9,184 bases of DNA from a bacterium (GTDB lineage: Bacteria; Margulisbacteria; Marinamargulisbacteria; SXXA01): positions 1 through 9,184 of the forward strand of contig JAGYJO010000055.1 of the NCBI GenBank assembly GCA_018402095.1. Reading direction: 5' to 3'. The position numbers were made by a program, and so were the translations under genes. Under the pieces are notes generated by a model. The model had not been told where the DNA came from and did no database searches. It saw only the letters and a list, made by a program, of their open reading frames with translations. Shown here one piece after another: positions 1 through 5,816 of the stretch; the first letter of the stretch is position 1; each line of letters starts with the position of its first letter.

Positions 1-665
1 GCTTTTTGATGGGGGTTTTCACCATAACGCAAGTTAGACACCAACGAAAGAGATACATTTATTTCTTCAGGCATCGCTTCATTTTCGGTGAGACGCGATT
101 TGAGAAATTGGGCAATCATGCCATCATAAGCGGCTGTATGTGAAAAGGCATCGAGCGCTAGAAGACCACGTGTTTTCGCAGAAACAACACCGTCTTTACG
201 CAATTCAGCACTAATCTCACTATAGCGTTCAGGTGATACGATGACCGTCACAGACGCATGATTTTTTGCAGCAGAACGCAACATGGACGGTCCGCCGATA
301 TCAATATTTTCAATGGCTTCTTCAAAAGCAACATCGGGTTTTGCAATTGTGGCTTCAAACGGGTAGAGATTCACCACCACGATATCGATCATTTCAATAC
401 CAAGCTCACGACAAGTAGCCATATGTTTGGCACTGCTACGGACAGCCAAAAGCCCCCCGTGTACCTTCGGATGCAAGGTTTTGACCCGACCATCCAAACA
501 TTCTGGAAACCCAGTGATTTCATCAATTGTTTTGACCGGAATATGATTCTCAGACAGCAGTTTCGCTGTGCCACCTGTAGAAATGATTTCAACACCCATA
601 GCCACCAAGTCTTTGGCAAAAGGGATAAGGTTTGTTTTGTCGGATACACTAATGAGGGCACGCAT
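1..665 (-). CDS. purH: PurH, bifunctional AICAR transformylase / IMP cyclohydrolase, N-terminal part (runs off the window)
   Basis: PurH catalyses the last two steps of de novo IMP synthesis: formylation of AICAR, then ring closure to IMP, in the cytoplasm. The window holds the first 221 codons, which is the N-terminal IMP cyclohydrolase (MGS-like) domain. Visible motifs are ALISVSDKT at residues 3-11, STGGTAK at 29-35, GFPECLDGRVKTLHPKVHGG at 52-71, NLYPF at 99-103, DIGGPSMLRSAAKNH at 122-136 and RYGENPHQ at 213-220. The transformylase domain lies beyond base 1; the whole protein is usually a little over 500 residues. The ATG at 665 is chosen because AAGGAG (674-679) sits 8 bases upstream and the family's usual start falls here. 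It follows purN after a 106-base gap, the only sizeable gap in the pur cluster. The reading frame is clean throughout. Confidence 0.97.
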   Translation of the reverse strand, partial: MRALISVSDKTNLIPFAKDLVAMGVEIISTGGTAKLLSENHIPVKTIDEITGFPECLDGRVKTLHPKVHGGLLAVRSSAKHMATCRELGIEMIDIVVVNLYPFEATIAKPDVAFEEAIENIDIGGPSMLRSAAKNHASVTVIVSPERYSEISAELRKDGVVSAKTRGLLALDAFSHTAAYDGMIAQFLKSRLTENEAMPEEINVSLSLVSNLRYGENPHQK

Positions 666-673
666 AATAAAAA

Positions 674-679
674 CTCCTT
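674..679 (-). promoter_or_regulatory. Ribosome binding site of purH
   Basis: AAGGAG on the minus strand, 8 bases before the purH ATG. It is one of the few strong ribosome binding sites in the window. Most other genes start on or next to the previous stop without one, so purH is probably initiated independently of purN. Confidence 0.7.
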
Positions 680-692
680 AAAAAATTTACGG

Positions 693-714
693 TTGTTACA
701 TCTAAACGTAACAA
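693..714 (-). promoter_or_regulatory. Inverted repeat in the purN-purH gap (possible operator or leader hairpin)
   Basis: TTGTTAC (693-699) and GTAACAA (708-714) form a perfect 7-base inverted repeat around an 8-base centre, upstream of the purH ribosome binding site. As RNA it would be a weak A/U-rich hairpin. A run of six U follows only after about eight further bases, so it is a poor match to an intrinsic terminator. It could be a repressor operator or a leader hairpin. It does not resemble the E. coli PurR box. No convincing -35/-10 pair is visible in the rest of the gap (666-771). Its role is inferred from position only. Confidence 0.3.
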
Positions 715-771
715 ATGGGCATCACCCAATAAAACATAAGACCAACGAGAGTTCCCAAAGACAATCTGTCA

Positions 772-1383
772 TTAGAATCCTTGGGAAATGACCTTTAATA
801 CTCTCGAAAAAAGAACATGTTCAACGGACAAAATACGGTCAGACAAGCTTGCTACCGTATCTTCTGGCAAGACAGGCACAACTTCTTGGGCGATGATAGG
901 ACCCCCATCCATCGTATTGTCTACCAAGTGTACCGTACAGCCAGACACCTTGACGCCATAGGCCAAGGCTTGGGCTTGGGCATGCAAACCAGGAAATGCC
1001 GGAAGCAAAGAAGGGTGGATGTTCACCATACGACCTTGATAAGGGGTCAATAATGTTTTGCCCACCAAGCGCATATATCCAGCGAGCACTACCCAATCGA
1101 CGCCATGATCCGCAAGTGTTTTCAAAATAGCTGTTTCAAAATCAGATTTCTTAGCAAAAGCTTGTCTTGAAAAAGAAGCTGTTTTGAGACCATTTGCGGC
1201 AGCCCATGCCAATCCTTCGGATTCGGGATTATCACTGACCACTACCGCAATATGAGCATTGATTTCGCCATCTTGGATAGCGCCATAAATGGCTTTCATA
1301 TTGGAGCCACGTCCAGAAATCAAAATGCCCAAGGACAAGGGTGCTACGGGCTTATCGTCTTGTGACGTTGGTGATGTTGTCAT
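772..1383 (-). CDS. purN: PurN, phosphoribosylglycinamide formyltransferase
   Basis: PurN transfers the formyl group of 10-formyltetrahydrofolate to GAR, making FGAR, the third step of purine synthesis. The 203-residue product is full length for the family. Visible motifs are ISGRGSNMKAI at residues 22-32, LAGYMRLV at 100-107, the catalytic stretch NIHPSLLPAFPG at 121-132 (N121 and H123 match the catalytic Asn and His), and GCTVHLVD..MDGGPI at 148-163 with the catalytic Asp at 159. The first 16 or so residues, polar and before the first strand, extend beyond most homologues. The ATG shares one base with the purM stop (TAATG), so translation is probably coupled; no clear ribosome binding site is visible. 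The order purM-purN-purH is common in bacteria. Confidence 0.96.
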   Translation of the reverse strand: MTTSPTSQDDKPVAPLSLGILISGRGSNMKAIYGAIQDGEINAHIAVVVSDNPESEGLAWAAANGLKTASFSRQAFAKKSDFETAILKTLADHGVDWVVLAGYMRLVGKTLLTPYQGRMVNIHPSLLPAFPGLHAQAQALAYGVKVSGCTVHLVDNTMDGGPIIAQEVVPVLPEDTVASLSDRILSVEHVLFSRVLKVISQGF

Positions 1384-2352
1384 TAGACCACGGCCACAGA
1401 TTTTGGACCCGCAACCGTACGTCCCAAGAAAATAAGTTCCGAATCCGTCAATTCTTTATCAGAAATGACCACCATCCCAATGCCCATATTGAAAACACGG
1501 AACATCTCTTCGTCCGTGACCTTGCCCACCGACTGGAGCGTGGTATAAACATCGAGGGTAGGGAAGTCTTTTTTTTGCACGGTAATAGAAATATTCTCAG
1601 GCAAGACACGCATCAGGTTTTCTGCAAAACCACCACCCGTGATATGGGCAATAGAGGAAATGTGTCCAGGATTTTCTGCCAAAATACGTGCAATATCTCG
1701 GACATATATTTTCGTCGGCACTTGCAAATTTTTGACCAGTTTAGCGTGAACCTCACCGGTGGTTTGGTCCAGAATTTTTCGGGCCAAGGAGTAACCATTG
1801 CTATGAACACCAGAGGCAGCCAGACCATAGACATACTGACCAGGGGCAACACGTGACCCATCAATGATGGCGTCTTTTTCAACCACCCCGACATTGAACC
1901 CTGCGAGATCCAATTCGCCTTCTTTATAGACATCATTCATTTCAGCCATCTCACCGCCAACAAGGGAGCAATCAGACTGCAAACAGCCATCCGTCATGCC
2001 TTTGAGTAGTTCTTCCATTTGGGTGGGAACAAGCTTATGACAGGCAATATAGTCCAAAAAGAAGAGGGGCTTCGCACCCGTACAAATCAGATCATTGACG
2101 CACATGGCAATCAAATCAATCCCAATAGTATCCAAAAAGCCATGTTGGACTGCTAGTTTTATTTTGGTACCGACGCCATCCGTACAGGAAACCAACACCG
2201 GTTTTTTATAGCCTCTGCAATTCAAAAGCTGGCAAAGTGGCTCAATCCACCCAAAACGTTGGGCGAGTGTGTACGCGAAACAAGTTCTTTGATGAGGGAT
2301 ACGCATGGCTACCGGCATCGATATCTACACCGGAATTTTTATAGGTCGTCAT
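1383..2352 (-). CDS. purM: PurM, AIR synthase (FGAM cyclo-ligase), interrupted by two frame changes near the start
   Basis: PurM closes the imidazole ring, converting FGAM plus ATP to AIR, between the PurL and PurK/PurE steps. The proper start is the ATG at 2352, with GGAGGA at 2358-2363, encoding MTTYKNSGVDIDAG, the standard PurM N-terminus. That frame stops after 36 codons. Homology continues in a second frame as LIKELVSRTHSPNVLGGL (from about 2293) and then in a third frame as YKKPVLVSCTDGVGTKIKLA to the stop at 1383. Each change equals one missing base: one between about 2294 and 2310, one near the A/T run at 2224-2227. Restored, the protein is about 323 residues. Later motifs are intact: GIDLIAMCVNDL, FFLDYIA, CSLVGGEMAEM, HSNGYSLARKIL and ITGGGFAENL. 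If only the longest frame is translated, it begins at 2318 with an unrelated N-terminus. The start overlaps the ruvX end by 14 bases. Confidence 0.93.
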
Positions 2353-2869
2353 GTGTTTCCTCCAAGGGTGTTACTGTTTTTTTCAAAGGTGCCGAAATAC
2401 CAACGGAGACGTCACCAACAAGGGTCGGTTTATAGTTGGGCGATTTTAGACGGTCCAAAAAACCTTGCAAGATAAACGCCGCAGATTGGCTATCCACATT
2501 GGCTTTTCGCGTTTTTCGTGACGCATCGGTACTGAGCATTTGACGCTCTACCGCTTGAGAGGACAATCGCTCATCCCAAAAGCTCACAGGGGTACCTTCT
2601 TTTGCCAATTCAACAGCAAAAGTTCTGGTCAACGTTGTTTGTGGCGTATCACTACCATTCATATGGAGTGGCAAGCCTACCAAAATGTGCGTGACCCATT
2701 TCTCACGCACAATGGTCATAATATCTTGAATCAAATTTGGGCTATTCAGAATAGCCGTATCTGGAAGGGCAAAGCTTCTAAAAGGGTCTGAGAATGCAAC
2801 GCCTACACGTTTATGGCCATAATCCAAAGCCATGACCTTGCCCTCATCAGTATAGTCACTCATGAGCAC
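2339..2869 (-). CDS. ruvX: RuvX/YqgF family RNase H-fold nuclease (Holliday junction resolvase-like / pre-16S rRNA nuclease)
   Basis: This family has an RNase H-like fold; in E. coli YqgF matures the 5' end of 16S rRNA, and it is also described as a putative Holliday junction resolvase. The sequence shows the first acidic site in ALDYGHKRVGVA (D16), VGLPLHMNGSDT at residues 64-75, WDERLSS at 98-104 (D99, E100) and VDSQSAAFILQGFLD at 125-139 (D126), so all expected acidic residues are present. A tail of about 37 residues after the fold is rich in Thr, Val and Pro, making the protein longer (176 aa) than the usual 135-150. The start is GTG at 2869 or ATG at 2863; the latter overlaps the alaS stop as ATGAGTGA. 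No ribosome binding site is clear, so coupling to alaS is likely. alaS next to yqgF is a familiar arrangement. Confidence 0.93.
   Translation of the reverse strand: MLMSDYTDEGKVMALDYGHKRVGVAFSDPFRSFALPDTAILNSPNLIQDIMTIVREKWVTHILVGLPLHMNGSDTPQTTLTRTFAVELAKEGTPVSFWDERLSSQAVERQMLSTDASRKTRKANVDSQSAAFILQGFLDRLKSPNYKPTLVGDVSVGISAPLKKTVTPLEETHDDL
2358..2363 (-). promoter_or_regulatory. Ribosome binding site of purM; decides the start
   Basis: GGAGGA, 5 bases before the ATG at 2352. It identifies this ATG as the purM start rather than the in-frame ATG at 2318 of the longest downstream frame, and so supports the conclusion that purM is frame-shifted. Confidence 0.7.
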
Positions 2870-3878
2870 GCAAAAGGGGTTCTAGTTGTTGTATTGCCGC
2901 ATCAAATGCTGCAGGAGAACACCCACCAGCTTGTGCAAAGTCAGGTTTACCACCACCTTTACCACCCAAAACCGTTGTGAGTTGCCGCAAGATACCGGAA
3001 GCGCCTTCTGTGATAGGAGACGTACTGCCTTTTGCGACGATCAACATCCCATTTTCAGTGAGTAGCACAACGATAAACGACGCTCTTTCTTTGACCAATT
3101 TTTCGGCCAAAGAACGGCTCATTTTGGTATCAAAGTCTGTCGGTAATTTCGCAAAAACATGTCCAGCAGCATCGGACAAAAGACAATCGGCTTTCTCAGA
3201 TACCAAACGTGCCTGAACCGACTCTAATTGTTTTTCCAAATGTTTGAGAATTTGATCAATGGTCTCACGTTGCTCTTGTGCTTCGATCACACTGTCCGGG
3301 TACGTGAATGTCGGAACTTGAATTTCCGGCATAGCCGCATAACGTTTAAGTGCATCGTAAACTTCTTTTATTTTTTGAATACGGGAATCGTTATCTTTGT
3401 GTGCAAGCGCAATACCTTCTGCCGTATAGGTTGCCACTCGATCACGTCCCGCAATCGCTTCAATACGTCGGGTCCCCGCAGCGATCGCCGTTTCGGAAAT
3501 GAGTTTAAAAGTCTCTATTTCACCGGTTTGAGTAACATGCGTACCACCACACAGCTCCAGTGAAAATTCACCAATTTGGATTACACGAACATCATCTTCG
3601 TATTTTTCTCCAAATAATGCCGCAGCACCCATGGCTTTTGCCTCATCTAATTTTGTTTCGAAGGCGCTTACACCCACGTTATCCGAGATATTGTCATTTA
3701 CCAAGCGTTCCACTTCAGCAATTTCTTCAGACGTCATCGCTTTGTAATGTGAAAAATCAAAGCGCAAACGATCCGTGTCCACCAAACTACCGGCCTGTTG
3801 AACATGATCGCCCAACACGTGGCGTAAGGCGGCATTGAGCAAATGCGTAGCCGTGTGATGCCTAGCCATACAAAGCAT
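2856..3878 (-). CDS. alaS: AlaS, alanyl-tRNA synthetase, C-terminal fragment (editing-site metal ligands and C-Ala domain)
   Basis: This open stretch of 340 codons is the C-terminal part of alanyl-tRNA synthetase. It begins just before the editing-site motif HHTATHLLNAALR (residues 7-19 of the fragment; His8 and His12 are the expected metal ligands). It continues through RLRFDFSH, ALFGEKY at 87-93 and ELCGGTH at 108-114 (Cys110 and His114 complete the ligands), a coiled-coil-like linker, and ends with the C-Ala domain glycine-rich motif GGKGGGKPDFAQAGG. The ATG at 3878 is simply the first one after a stop codon in this frame and is not a real gene start. The natural gene begins at 5258 and passes through the damaged region before reaching this part. 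The end overlaps ruvX. Confidence 0.92.
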   Translation of the reverse strand: MLCMARHHTATHLLNAALRHVLGDHVQQAGSLVDTDRLRFDFSHYKAMTSEEIAEVERLVNDNISDNVGVSAFETKLDEAKAMGAAALFGEKYEDDVRVIQIGEFSLELCGGTHVTQTGEIETFKLISETAIAAGTRRIEAIAGRDRVATYTAEGIALAHKDNDSRIQKIKEVYDALKRYAAMPEIQVPTFTYPDSVIEAQEQRETIDQILKHLEKQLESVQARLVSEKADCLLSDAAGHVFAKLPTDFDTKMSRSLAEKLVKERASFIVVLLTENGMLIVAKGSTSPITEGASGILRQLTTVLGGKGGGKPDFAQAGGCSPAAFDAAIQQLEPLLRAHE

Positions 3879-4712
3879 CTACGGGATCTGTCACAATACG
3901 CGCTTCACCACCCCAGCACCTTTGTTTTAGCAACGCCTTGGTTGAGCTTCGTTGTATCTGGATTATTGCCCGCTGCGCTGCGAGTGCGACGTCATAGCCA
4001 TCTCATCCACCGATGGTCAGGCTCTCTCGCCATTAAGCTGGTGAGATCCAGCGGAAACCCATAGGTGTCATAGAGTTTGAACGCTTCTGCACCCGCGATG
4101 ACCGTTTCACCCGCAGCGACCACCTGATCCACCAATTACTTAAACAAACGGTACCGAGAAGCACTCAATGTCCCGCAAAAAGCTTTCTTCTTCTGCACAT
4201 TACCAAAGCTTCGATTTTGTGTTGCTGTAATCTCAAGTGAGGTAAATAGTCGCCCATTTTTGGCGACAACAATCAGTATTAATTTATACAAAACAGGTTC
4301 AAACCCAGTTGTGTTGCATAACCCGAGCCGCACGACAGATCGGCCTGGCGTATGCGTAACCACGATGACCTTCATTGAAGGCAAAATATTGTCTGCCATC
4401 CCAAGGTCAGTGTGCAGATCTGAGTCAAACCTGTGAAAGGACACCCGCCATACCTGGATCATAAACAACACCGGATAGGGCAGATATCTCTGATGGTAGA
4501 TAAATAAATCCCATCAGCAGGCAGACGTTTTACCTTGAATAATAGCGGTGATTCGTTTCCAAACCAGCGCCTGTGTCTACATGTTTTGGGTAGCGGGGTT
4601 AGAGATCTGTCTTTCTCTCTATTGAATTGAATAAAGCAAATTCCAAGCTCAACATAGCGCACAATCGCCATTCACCGCACTATGTGTGGCAAGCGCCTTG
4701 TTTATTACAACA
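3879..4712 (-). pseudogene. alaS: AlaS middle part, scrambled by many small indels and an internal deletion
   Basis: No long frame spans this stretch, but AlaS homology can be read piecewise in changing frames: AVNGDC (about 4678-4661), FIQFNRE (about 4635-4615), LTPLPK (about 4602-4585), VDTGAGLERI (4580-4550, with one extra A at 4556-4558), NEG.RGY near 4375-4350, EPVLYKL near 4300, VAK.MGDY near 4265, AEEESFLRDIE near 4195-4165, a clean run containing FKLYDTYGFPLDL ending with MARE (4135-4022), then VDEM.YDVALAAQRA to about 3970. Right after that, homology jumps to TTKLNQGVA, so about 65 residues are missing, including the normally universal FYAESGGQVGD. At least ten frame changes are needed. 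The short open frames found here are by-products of these shifts, not separate genes. Decay or poor sequence quality would both explain it. Confidence 0.85.
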
Positions 4713-5258
4713 TCAAAGGCCCAAGTCCAAATGAGATTTCGGAACAGGTCCACGGGACCAACCTCTCCCCATTTCCCAAAAGTTTTCTTTGTCCCCAAAA
4801 AACAAAACATGGTCATGTGAAATATCGGTTTCAGTGTGCCATAGCCCCAGGCTTTCTTGATCTGTCGTGTAAATACTGGCATACAAACGGTCTTTGGGCA
4901 GTTTCATGACATCCGTCATGAAAGCCCAGGCCCAAGAAATAGCTTCTTTTTTGTAATAATCACCCAAAGACCAATTCCCAAGCATCTCAAAAGAAGTCAG
5001 GTGGGTCCCATCAAACCCGACATCTTCAAGATCATTGTGTTTGCCAGACACACGTACACAAACTTGGGAATTCACGGCACGTGTATAGGGACGTGACCCT
5101 TGCCCCAGAAAAACATCTTTGAATTGATTCATCCCCGCATTGGTAAACAAAAGGGTAGGATCATTCTGTGGGACAACAGGACTTGGCGCAGCAAAGGAAT
5201 GACCTTTTTCGAGAAAAAAATCAATAAACGATTGCCGGATTTCTGTACTACTAAGCAC
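4713..5258 (-). CDS. alaS: AlaS, alanyl-tRNA synthetase, N-terminal fragment (class II catalytic core)
   Basis: Alanyl-tRNA synthetase charges tRNA-Ala. This 181-codon fragment has the class II catalytic start: STEIRQSFIDFFLEKGH at residues 4-20, motif 1 region NDPTLLFTNAGMNQFKDVF, then SGKHNDLEDVGFDGTH and FEMLGNWSLGDYYKKEAI (motif 2 region). Homology is perfect down to KENFWEMG (about 4772). There the frame slips: the expected EVGPCGPCSEI can be recovered only by removing one base near 4767 and adding one at about 4753 and one at about 4745, so the last 20 or so residues of the open frame are out of frame. The GTG start shares one base with the previous gene's stop (TAGTG), with no clear ribosome binding site. 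The RVSGKHNDLEDVG form of this region is the type seen in Bacteroidetes, spirochaetes and some candidate phyla. Confidence 0.94.
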   Translation of the reverse strand: MLSSTEIRQSFIDFFLEKGHSFAAPSPVVPQNDPTLLFTNAGMNQFKDVFLGQGSRPYTRAVNSQVCVRVSGKHNDLEDVGFDGTHLTSFEMLGNWSLGDYYKKEAISWAWAFMTDVMKLPKDRLYASIYTTDQESLGLWHTETDISHDHVLFFGDKENFWEMGRGWSRGPVPKSHLDLGL

Positions 5259-5440
5259 TATCGTTTTTTTCTAAAGAAGTCTAAAACACGACCAAGATCG
5301 GACAATCGTTCAAGACGATTGGTGATAACACGAATACCGATCAACACCCGAATAAGCTCAACTGTGGCATAACACAGCAAACCGAGTAAAAGAGCCGACA
5401 GTCCCGTCAACAGAGGCGATGCTAAACTTGACAGTTCCAT
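5258..5440 (-). CDS. Small single-span membrane protein (60 aa), function unknown, YtxG/DUF948-like in layout
   Basis: The product has one strong hydrophobic segment at about residues 9-36 (Leu/Ala/Val-rich) followed by a basic amphipathic helix, residues 37-60, ending in RKKR. No enzyme motif is present. It starts 3 bases after the stop of the YtxH-like gene, with GAGGAG at 5453-5458, 12 bases before the ATG, a rather long spacing. Its stop overlaps the GTG of alaS (TAGTG). A short membrane anchor followed by a charged helix resembles the beginning of YtxG/DUF948 proteins, which in Bacillus subtilis are encoded beside ytxH (ytxGHJ). The similarity is in layout only; at 60 residues it is much shorter than YtxG. 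The clean frame, tight spacing and preceding ribosome binding site make it a real gene. Confidence 0.7.
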   Translation of the reverse strand: MELSSLASPLLTGLSALLLGLLCYATVELIRVLIGIRVITNRLERLSDLGRVLDFFRKKR

Positions 5441-5443
5441 AGG

Positions 5444-5716
5444 CTATGCATGCTCCTCATGGTCGCCAGAAGAACGACGGCCACGTGTATCTGTATTGTT
5501 TTTGATCTTACCAAAACCGACTTCAATCGATTTTAGTGTTTTAGCGATCATATCTTCGGCTTTTTCTTTGGCATCTTCAGGACCACCATGATCACGCCAG
5601 TCCTCAACGCGTTTTGTTACTTTTTTACCGGAGTCGGACTTCAAAAAAAAGACACTGGCCAACGCCAACGCAGCACCAACAACAACACCTTCAACAAAAT
5701 GAGATTTCTGACTCAT
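5444..5716 (-). CDS. YtxH-domain protein (90 aa), membrane-anchored
   Basis: The product begins with a short polar head, a single membrane segment at residues 8-25 (VEGVVVGAALALASVFFL), then the basic stretch KSDSGKKVTKRVEDW (26-40) and a charged helical tail ending in Arg/Ser/His-rich residues. The order 'glycine-containing membrane helix, then SGKK.T.+' is typical of the YtxH family (known as general stress proteins in Bacillus; molecular role unknown). The ATG at 5716 is chosen over an in-frame upstream start at 5743 because GGAGG (5722-5726) lies 5 bases before it and because MSQKSHF starts just ahead of the membrane helix. The upstream start would place this ribosome binding site inside the gene. 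A promoter candidate lies upstream, so this may open the alaS-ruvX-pur unit. Confidence 0.82.
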   Translation of the reverse strand: MSQKSHFVEGVVVGAALALASVFFLKSDSGKKVTKRVEDWRDHGGPEDAKEKAEDMIAKTLKSIEVGFGKIKNNTDTRGRRSSGDHEEHA

Positions 5717-5721
5717 GGGGA

Positions 5722-5726
5722 CCTCC
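5722..5726 (-). promoter_or_regulatory. Ribosome binding site of the YtxH-like gene; decides the start
   Basis: GGAGG, 5 bases before the ATG at 5716. It rules out the longer in-frame start at 5743. Confidence 0.7.
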
Positions 5727-5755
5727 AAAAAAATGTAATGCAACTATGGTGTAGA

Positions 5756-5785
5756 AGTATACGTGAAGGGACTACTCAGGAGCAA
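5756..5785 (-). promoter_or_regulatory. Candidate sigma-70-type promoter upstream of the YtxH-like gene
   Basis: On the minus strand TTGCTC (5780-5785) is followed after 18 bases by TATACT (5756-5761), a good -10 with a moderate -35. Transcription would start near 5749, giving a 5' leader of about 33 bases before the ATG at 5716. This is the only reasonable promoter I see in the left two thirds of the window, and it lies in one of only two gaps near 100 bases. It could drive the YtxH-like gene, the 60-aa gene, alaS, ruvX and possibly the pur genes. Confidence 0.45.
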
Positions 5786-5812
5786 GTAGGGGAGGGCGTT
5801 CGCGTCCCCCAC
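5786..5812 (-). other. GC-rich hairpin between the glycosyltransferase and the YtxH-like gene
   Basis: In the minus-strand transcript GUGGGGGA (5812-5805) pairs with UCCCCUAC (5793-5786) over 8 pairs, one of them G-U, with a small inner CG/CG stem and a CGAA loop. It starts four bases after the glycosyltransferase stop (TAA at 5819-5817). No U-run follows on either strand, so it is not a standard intrinsic terminator. It may protect the 3' end of the upstream transcript or weaken read-through ahead of the promoter at 5756-5785. Confidence 0.4.
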
Positions 5813-5816
5813 AAAC

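Noticed and set aside
693..714. Purine riboswitch or terminator in the purH leader
   Set aside because: The gap is about 106 bases and shows a single weak stem with no recognisable purine aptamer core; the T-run is separated from the stem.
258..791. 177-residue open frame on the plus strand
   Set aside because: It lies antisense across the conserved purH start and the purN end, has no family signature, and purH in the opposite strand is unmistakable.
1341..1856. 171-residue plus-strand open frame
   Set aside because: It is antisense to the conserved PurM C-terminal half and has no recognisable features.
4136..4882. Three overlapping minus-strand open frames of 70-111 residues that could be new small genes
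   Set aside because: Each contains pieces of AlaS homology in shifted frames (for example LTPLPK, VLYKL, GEVGP), so they are fragments of alaS rather than new genes.
5717..5743. Longer N-terminus for the YtxH-like protein (start at 5743)
   Set aside because: It would run through the GGAGG ribosome binding site; the ATG at 5716 has correct spacing and fits the family start.
5786..5812. Intrinsic terminator after the glycosyltransferase
   Set aside because: The hairpin is stable but lacks a U-run on either strand; kept only as a hairpin.
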